Positions 58,337-64,000 of a DNA stretch of 64,000 nucleotides are shown in pieces (positions within the stretch are counted from its first letter, which is position 1; the number at the start of each line of letters is the position of its first letter). The position numbers and the translations under genes are program-made. The notes under the pieces were generated by a model. That model saw only the letters and a program-made list of their open reading frames with translations, did not search any database and was not told the DNA's origin. The stretch comes from Syntrophobacterales bacterium (GTDB taxonomy: Bacteria > Desulfobacterota > Desulfobaccia > Desulfobaccales > 0-14-0-80-60-11), in NCBI GenBank assembly GCA_020060385.1, contig JAGVAH010000117.1, positions 1 to 64,000 of the forward strand. Reading direction: 5' to 3'.

Positions 58337-60046
58337 TTATATCACCCCTGACAGGCCCCGGAGAATATATTCCGGGGTAAAGGGCGCGCCGTCATCCTTG
58401 AGCAGCAGATGATCCGCCTTGATCCCGGTCTCCTGGCGCAGCAGCCGGTGAAGCTGGCCGGTGGCGTTCATCTCCGCCATCACCAATTTTTTGCTCCCCT
58501 TCAGGGCCGCGGCCACCGCGGCCACCGGCAAGGGCCAGAGCTCACTGAGATGCACCATGCGGGTCGGGGTGCCGTTGGCCGTGAGGAGAGCCACCGCTTC
58601 CTTCACCGGCCCCAGGCTGGAGCCCCAGCAGATGAGAGTCAGCGGCGCGTCCGGGTCCCCCGCGGTGGTGATGCCCCCCATTTCCTGGACCAGGCCCTCA
58701 AGTTTGCGCAGGCGCTTTTCGTGCATCTGCACCCTGACCCCCAGATCCTCGGTAAGATGCCCATCCGGGGTGTGTTCATCGGAATCCGCCACCACCAACT
58801 CCGGGCCGAAGCCCGGCAGACGCCGGGGGGAGACGCCGTCCGGGGTATAGGCGTAACGCTCATAGGGCGGGGCGGCCGGTCCGGTGGCCAGGGCCCGGTC
58901 CACCTGCACCTCCGGGAATTCCGCTGCCAGGTGGGTAAACTGGGTGTCCCCGAAATATTGGTCGGTGAGGATAATCACCGGTAATTGATAACGGTCGGCC
59001 CAATTCAGGGCCTTGGCGGTGAGCGCGCAACCCTGGGCCGGGGTGCCGGGGGCCAGGACCGCCCGGGGGGCATCCCCCTGGCTGGCGAAAAGCACAAAAC
59101 TCAGGTCCCCCTGCCCCGTGCGGGTGGGCAACCCGGTGCTGGGCCCGGGGCGCATGGAGACCACGATCACCAGGGGGGTTTCGGTCATACACGCCAACCC
59201 CAGGGCCTCGGTCATCAGACAGAAGCCACCCCCGGAGGTGCCGGTCAAAGACCGGGCCCCGGCATAGGAGGCGCCGATGGCCATATTGATGGCTGCGATC
59301 TCGTCTTCGGCCTGCTCCACCACCACCTGATGGCGGGAGGCCCGTTGGGCAATGGCGTTCAGCAGGCTGGTCCAGGGGGTCATGGGATAGCCGCTGACAA
59401 ACTGCAGCCCCCCGGCCAGGGCTCCCAGGGCCATGGCTTCATGGCCGCTGATCAACAGCCGGGGCTCAGGAGGCGGGTTGATCCCGGCCAGGGAGAACCC
59501 ATAGGTCTGGGCCGCGGCCTGTTCATAGCCCCGGGTGGCGGCCTGCACGTTCCACTCCACCACCTCGGCCCCCTTGTCCCCGAAGGTTTCCTGCAAAAGG
59601 GTGAGCAAGGGGGTCAGGGAGAGCTTCAGAAGTCCCAGGACCGCGCCGCAGGCCCCGGCGTTGAGCGCGATTTCGGCCTTGTCCGCAGCCCCGGGCAGCA
59701 GACTTTCCGGGCTCAGGGCCAGCCTAGGGATACCGTTGGGGATTTTCTTCACCTCCGCGGCATCGTAAATGATGAGGCCGTGGGAGAGGATTTCCGGGGT
59801 GTGCAGGTCAACGGTCTCCTGATTCAAAGCGATGAGGAGGTCCACCCCTTCCCGGGAGGAAGAGAGGCGCCGGTCCGCCAGGCGCACCTGGTTGAACAGG
59901 TGGCCTCCCCGAATCCGGGATTCGTAGCTCTGGACCGTCAGGACCCAGCAGCCCTGACGCATCAGGGCCTTGGCCAGGGGCAGGGTGATGGAGTGCACTC
60001 CCTGGCCCGCGGCGCCGCCGATGAGGATGTTCAAGTCAACAGGCAT
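58337..60046 (-). CDS. korA: 2-oxoacid:acceptor oxidoreductase, fused gamma-alpha subunit
   Basis: N-terminal gamma domain (GGAAGQGVHSITLPLAKALMRQG) then alpha (GHEAMALGALAGGLQFVSGYPMTPWTSLL). Confidence 0.92.
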   Translation of the reverse strand: MPVDLNILIGGAAGQGVHSITLPLAKALMRQGCWVLTVQSYESRIRGGHLFNQVRLADRRLSSSREGVDLLIALNQETVDLHTPEILSHGLIIYDAAEVKKIPNGIPRLALSPESLLPGAADKAEIALNAGACGAVLGLLKLSLTPLLTLLQETFGDKGAEVVEWNVQAATRGYEQAAAQTYGFSLAGINPPPEPRLLISGHEAMALGALAGGLQFVSGYPMTPWTSLLNAIAQRASRHQVVVEQAEDEIAAINMAIGASYAGARSLTGTSGGGFCLMTEALGLACMTETPLVIVVSMRPGPSTGLPTRTGQGDLSFVLFASQGDAPRAVLAPGTPAQGCALTAKALNWADRYQLPVIILTDQYFGDTQFTHLAAEFPEVQVDRALATGPAAPPYERYAYTPDGVSPRRLPGFGPELVVADSDEHTPDGHLTEDLGVRVQMHEKRLRKLEGLVQEMGGITTAGDPDAPLTLICWGSSLGPVKEAVALLTANGTPTRMVHLSELWPLPVAAVAAALKGSKKLVMAEMNATGQLHRLLRQETGIKADHLLLKDDGAPFTPEYILRGLSGVI

Positions 60047-60415
60047 AGAACGGCCATGTCCTCTCAATCTTTTATTTAGATTTTAATCATCACCAGGAGA
60101 AAATAAAGGTGTCCCCAGAATTAGTTCCTGGAGCACCTGTCAATAAAGATTCTCAGAGGGCAATTCCTCATGGGCCTGCGGCCCCCTAAAGATTATGAAA
60201 AGTCGTAGGGCGGGCGTCTCCCCCGCCTCAGTAATCCGCCCAGGCTGGAAGGCCTGGGCTACCAACTTTTCGGAACAGTCGCTCATGAGCCAGAGGCTCA
60301 CCCATAAAGTAGGGAAAATTTGGTGGGGCGGGCCTCCGTGCCCGCCAAGCGACAGGCGGCCAGGGACGGCCGCCCCACCGATTTATTGCTGTCCAGGACC
60401 TTTTCAAAGCAGATT

Positions 60416-61471
60416 TCAGATCCCAGGACCATGCCTGGGCCCGGCCCCACCCTCTGAAGGGGCGAGGCCGTCGGCTCGGAGCCGTTCCAGGATGAACTCC
60501 CCCAGCAAAGATTGCCCCACCGGCTTCAGGTGGGAGTCGTTCTGGTAATACAACCTTTGCCCTTGCCGTTCCTGTCTCTGGAACAGGGGCAGAGGGTTCA
60601 GGACCTGGACGCCCGCGGCCGCCAGCCCTTCTTTCAGCCGGATCGCCAAAGGATATTCGTCCCGCTGCAGCCCCCGGGGATCGCTTACCCTCCCTCCCAG
60701 TTGCTCAAAATGCTGCAAATATAAATCGCTCACCTGGCTGGCGTCGGGGATCACCACCACATATTTGTGGCAGGCCGGACTGGCATAACTAACCAGCTTC
60801 TTGATGCCGTCAATGAGAGTCGCCACATCCCGGCCCCGCTCCCCCCGGGCCAAGATGGTGTCCTCCAAATTGCCGGGTTCGGCCTGGGTATAAATGGTCA
60901 CGCTCAAGGGGTAGGTGGAGGGCGAAAAGGGGGGATCCGCGTTCTGATCCCTTTCGGCACCGGGGCTTCTCAGCAACTGCCCCAGCCGGTAATTGGCGAA
61001 GGTCAGGGACCGCAGACCTAGATGACTGCACATAAACCCGTAGATATACCGGGGCAGGGTCATGGTCCGCCAGTTCAGGGGCCGGCGGATATCCTGGATA
61101 TCATTGCCCACGTAGACCTGGTAGATGAACACCTGGGGCTGAAACTCCCGGAAGCGGCGGGGGGCCATAAATAAGGATTCGCAGACTCCGGTGGCCGAAA
61201 CGGCCGCACAGATGACCCGGTAGGAGGGGAGCTTCCGCCTTAAGAAAGCCACCCAGGTGTGCGGGCCCACAGAAAAAGAATCCCCCATGGCCAAAAGAGT
61301 TTTCCGGGTGGCTTCCCCCAGGTCTCCGGGGCGGTTGTTGGCCCTGAGTTCCGGTTGGTAGAAATCGACGAGCTGATGGCGGTAAATGCCTTCGAAGACC
61401 AGAAGAAAGCAGGCGAGGCAGATGATGAGATACGCCCCGAAAAACAGGACTCGCTTGGTCATGGCGGCCAC
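60416..61471 (-). CDS. SGNH hydrolase-like / AlgX-AlgJ-type membrane-anchored protein
   Basis: N-terminal TM, LLAMGDSFSVGPHTWVAFLRRKL, C-terminal YYQNDSHLKPVGQSLLGEFI. Confidence 0.78.
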   Translation of the reverse strand: MAAMTKRVLFFGAYLIICLACFLLVFEGIYRHQLVDFYQPELRANNRPGDLGEATRKTLLAMGDSFSVGPHTWVAFLRRKLPSYRVICAAVSATGVCESLFMAPRRFREFQPQVFIYQVYVGNDIQDIRRPLNWRTMTLPRYIYGFMCSHLGLRSLTFANYRLGQLLRSPGAERDQNADPPFSPSTYPLSVTIYTQAEPGNLEDTILARGERGRDVATLIDGIKKLVSYASPACHKYVVVIPDASQVSDLYLQHFEQLGGRVSDPRGLQRDEYPLAIRLKEGLAAAGVQVLNPLPLFQRQERQGQRLYYQNDSHLKPVGQSLLGEFILERLRADGLAPSEGGAGPRHGPGI

Positions 61472-61513
61472 GGGTTGCCGGCAGGGGCACGCTCTGCCGC
61501 TAGCTCTCCCCCC

Positions 61514-61542
61514 AAAAAACCACCTGGATAGCCAGGTGGCTT
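61514..61542 (-). terminator. Intrinsic terminator downstream of dnaJ
   Basis: Minus strand GCCACCTGG-CTAT-CCAGGTGGTTTTTT. Confidence 0.85.
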
Positions 61543-61610
61543 CTAGGATTATTCCATGGAGAAAGGGATGTTGGTGAAAACCGGACTAGGGCGGCGTTGC
61601 CCCTGAACCG

Positions 61611-62765
61611 CTATTTTCGATGACGGTTTTTCCAGGTATGCCAAATCTTTTTTAATATGCCTTCGTCTTCCGGGTCCCCCTGAGCCTGGGCCTGGACCCC
61701 CACGGGGGCCGCGTCCGGTTCCTCCTTGACCCACTCCTGCAGCAGCTCTTGCTGCTTGGGGGTCAGGTGCCGGGGCACGGTCACCTGCACCTCCACCAGC
61801 AGGTCCCCCCGGCGGGGGCCCTTGGGAAAGGGGACTCCGTCCCCTTTGAGGCGAATGGTCTCCCCGGGCTGCGTACCGGGGGGAATGACCAGCTCCCGGG
61901 TGCCGGAGAGCAGGGGGATGGTCACCCGGGTGCCCAAGGCCGCCTGGGCAAAGGAGACGGGCACCGTCAGATGCAAGTCGTGGCCCTCCCGGCGGAACAG
62001 GTCATGGGGCCGCACCTGGAGGATAATGTAAAGATCCCCGGGAGGCCCCCCGAAAAGGCCATCGTTGCCTTCCCTGGACATGACCAGGTGGGTGCCGCTG
62101 TCCATGCCCGGGGGAATTTTGACCTTGAGTTTCTTTTTCTCCCGGGCCCGGCCTTCTCCCCGGCAGGCGGGGCAGGGTTCGGAGATAAACTCCTTCAGCC
62201 CCTGGCAGCGGGGACAGGTGGTGGTGATCTGAAAGATGCCGTGGGTGCGGGAGACCACCCCCCGGCCGCCGCATTGCGGGCAGGGAGTTCTCTGGGTTCC
62301 GGGCTTGGCCCCGGTGCCCCCGCAGGTGCGGCAGTTGACCACCCGGGGCACCTCCAGGGTCACTTCCGTACCCATGGCCGCGTCCATGAAATCCAACACC
62401 AGATCGTAGCGCAGATCGTTGCCGGCCTGGGGCTGCACCCCGGCTGCCCCCTGGAAACCAAAGACGTCTCCAAAGATGTCGCTGAAGGTCTGGAAGATAT
62501 CGGAAAAGTCCCGGAACCCGGTGAACCCGGTGGAAGACAGGCCCTCGTGGCCGTAGCGGTCGTAAAGGCGCCGCTTTTCCGGGTCCCGGAGGACCTCATA
62601 GGCCTCCGCGGCCTCCTTGAACCGCTCCTCCGCCTCTTTATTGGCGGGATTGCGGTCCGGGTGGTACTTCATGGCCACTTGGCGGTAGGATTTTTTAATT
62701 TCTTCAGAGGTGGCATCCCGGGACACCCCCAGGATGCGGTAGTAATCGTGATTATTCGGGGACAT
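61611..62765 (-). CDS. dnaJ: Chaperone protein DnaJ
   Basis: J-domain with HPD, G/F region, four CXXCXGXG-type zinc motifs. Confidence 0.96.
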   Translation of the reverse strand: MSPNNHDYYRILGVSRDATSEEIKKSYRQVAMKYHPDRNPANKEAEERFKEAAEAYEVLRDPEKRRLYDRYGHEGLSSTGFTGFRDFSDIFQTFSDIFGDVFGFQGAAGVQPQAGNDLRYDLVLDFMDAAMGTEVTLEVPRVVNCRTCGGTGAKPGTQRTPCPQCGGRGVVSRTHGIFQITTTCPRCQGLKEFISEPCPACRGEGRAREKKKLKVKIPPGMDSGTHLVMSREGNDGLFGGPPGDLYIILQVRPHDLFRREGHDLHLTVPVSFAQAALGTRVTIPLLSGTRELVIPPGTQPGETIRLKGDGVPFPKGPRRGDLLVEVQVTVPRHLTPKQQELLQEWVKEEPDAAPVGVQAQAQGDPEDEGILKKIWHTWKNRHRK

Positions 62766-62771
62766 ACTCTT

Positions 62772-63071
62772 TTAGGCGAGGCGGGCCTGCACCGCAGTAG
62801 TTTTTTCGCCTAACTTTACCTCCTTATCCCGGCGATCGTCAATAGTAATATGGGTAACCACCCGTTGCACCCCCCGGTTAAAGGGCAGCTCGTGCAATGC
62901 CCGGGCCACCTCCAGGAGATGGGAGACCTCTCCGTGCACCAGGGTGCCCATATCGGTGAGCAGGTGGGGGATATTTTCCTTCTGGAGATACCTTTCCAAT
63001 TCCGCGACATAATCCCCGACGCTGGGACGGCCTAATCCCAGGGGGATAACGCTGATCTCCATGATGGCCAT
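62772..63071 (-). CDS. MTH1187 family thiamine-binding protein
   Basis: MEISVIPLGLGRPSVGDYVAELERYLQKENIPHLLTDMGTLVHGE. Confidence 0.85.
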   Translation of the reverse strand: MAIMEISVIPLGLGRPSVGDYVAELERYLQKENIPHLLTDMGTLVHGEVSHLLEVARALHELPFNRGVQRVVTHITIDDRRDKEVKLGEKTTAVQARLA

Positions 63072-63099
63072 TGAGGTGCTCCCTGGGGGAATGCCTGGA

Positions 63100-63450
63100 T
63101 CAGACAGGCAAGACTCGACGCACCGCCTCCTTAAGACGGGCCAGGTCGTGGGACTTGACCACAAAGGCATCGGCGCCCAAGACCTTGAAATCCTTGGGTG
63201 GGATGCAATGGGAATAGAAAATCACCCGGGTATCCTTCCTGGTGCCCTTGACGATACGCCCGGTCTCCACCCCGGACATATCCGGCAGCAAGACCTCCAG
63301 GATGACCACGTCCGGCTTGAACGCCTCCACCAGGCGCATTACGCCGGCGCCGTTCCCGGCCACCGCCACCTCATAGCCTTCGTCCTGGAGTTCTTCCAGG
63401 CATAGCCGCTGGATATGAGGCTCGCTGTCGGCAAAAAGGATTTTTGACAT
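63100..63450 (-). CDS. Single-domain receiver protein with Asp-to-Glu at predicted phosphoacceptor
   Basis: MSKILFADSEPHIQRLCLEELQDEGYEVAVAGNG…PDVVILEVLLPDMSG…FVVKSHDL. Confidence 0.85.
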   Translation of the reverse strand: MSKILFADSEPHIQRLCLEELQDEGYEVAVAGNGAGVMRLVEAFKPDVVILEVLLPDMSGVETGRIVKGTRKDTRVIFYSHCIPPKDFKVLGADAFVVKSHDLARLKEAVRRVLPV

Positions 63451-63670
63451 GGCCAGCACCTCCTCCATGAAGCGGTGCTCCCCCCAAGTTTTGTCCAAAT
63501 TTTAATATAACTACTCCTTGTCTATTTGTCCAGTAGGGTCACGGTCGTCCTTTTTTGTCCCCGGAGCCCGTAACTGGCTGCCAACAACACGAAACCCTCT
63601 AAAAAAAAAATTTACCTTAAGTAAAGATATATGGGGCCTAAAGGCATTAGCAGGTGGAGACGCCCCCTAT

Positions 63671-64000
63671 CTAAGCCCCTTCCCCCTCCTCTCCCGATCC
63701 TGGCTCCTGGCCCTTCTGCCGGAATTCCCGCCAACGCCGCACCAGTTCCGGCTCCGCCCCTTCCGTCCCCGGCTCATAAAACCGGGACCCGGCCACCTCC
63801 CCGGGCAGGTAGTCCTGGGGCACAAAGTGTCCGGGAAAGTCGTGGGGATAAAGGTATCCCTGGCCGTGCCCCAGGCCCTGGCGGTCCCGGTGGGCGTCTT
63901 TAAGGGGGGCGGGCACCTGGGTGGCCCCCTTTTCCTCCAGGGCCGCCTGGGCCCGGAAATAGGCAGCCGTGGAGTTGCTCTTGGGGGCCAACGCCAAATA
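63671..64000 (-). CDS. rarA: Replication-associated recombination protein A (RarA/MgsA), C-terminal part; 5' end beyond window
   Basis: NSTAAYFRAQAALEEKGATQVPAPLKDAHRDRQGLGHGQGYLYPHDFPGHFVPQDYLP. Confidence 0.9.
   Translation of the reverse strand, partial: YLALAPKSNSTAAYFRAQAALEEKGATQVPAPLKDAHRDRQGLGHGQGYLYPHDFPGHFVPQDYLPGEVAGSRFYEPGTEGAEPELVRRWREFRQKGQEPGSGEEGEGA

Noticed and set aside
1-64000. CRISPR arrays, tRNA, rRNA, prophage or transposase genes
   Set aside because: No direct repeats with regular spacers, no tRNA cloverleaf or rRNA signature, and no recognisable transposase/integrase in the ORFs by manual reading; a tRNAscan/Infernal run would be decisive.

Overview
The window is a GC-rich bacterial chromosome segment. 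Gene content (DsrC, MetF/MetV, HdrA- and MvhD-like proteins, 2-oxoacid:ferredoxin oxidoreductase, thiamine genes, NtrY/NtrX) suggests an anaerobic Desulfobacterota/Syntrophobacterales-like organism. That taxonomy is inference only.

Main blocks:
- radC plus an AT-rich orphan gene (0-2 kb).
- Acyl-CoA synthetase, an RCC1-repeat protein, a GlcD-like FAD oxidase, dsrC and a B12-binding radical SAM protein (2-10 kb).
- A tripartite RND efflux operon flanked by two paralogous, motif-degenerate sigma-54 activator proteins. Its outer-membrane gene carries an in-frame TAA (10-19.7 kb).
- A methylenetetrahydrofolate reductase cluster, HdrA::GltD fusion - MvhD - MetV - MetF - HdrA - HdrA'/ferredoxin/MvhD fusion, with no HdrB or HdrC (20.3-30.5 kb).
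- A thiamine cluster (thiE, thiS, thiH // thiG, thiF) split by an accessory insertion that includes an AT-rich HNH-nuclease gene (30.6-38.9 kb).
- An NtrX/NtrY/second histidine kinase cluster, then mazG, cvpA, an M20 peptidase and methylmalonyl-CoA epimerase (39-50 kb).
- A GT39-type membrane glycosyltransferase fused to an ATP-grasp-like domain, a U32 peptidase, a KorAB-like oxidoreductase with an unlisted 55-aa membrane protein, dnaJ, a pseudo-receiver and a truncated rarA (51-64 kb).

Two families of MITE-like intergenic palindromic elements (about 122 bp and about 140 bp) recur. No CRISPR array, rRNA, tRNA or transposase gene was recognised. The strongest candidates for something new are the HdrBC-less MTHFR electron-transfer complex and the pair of degenerate sigma-54 activators around the RND operon.
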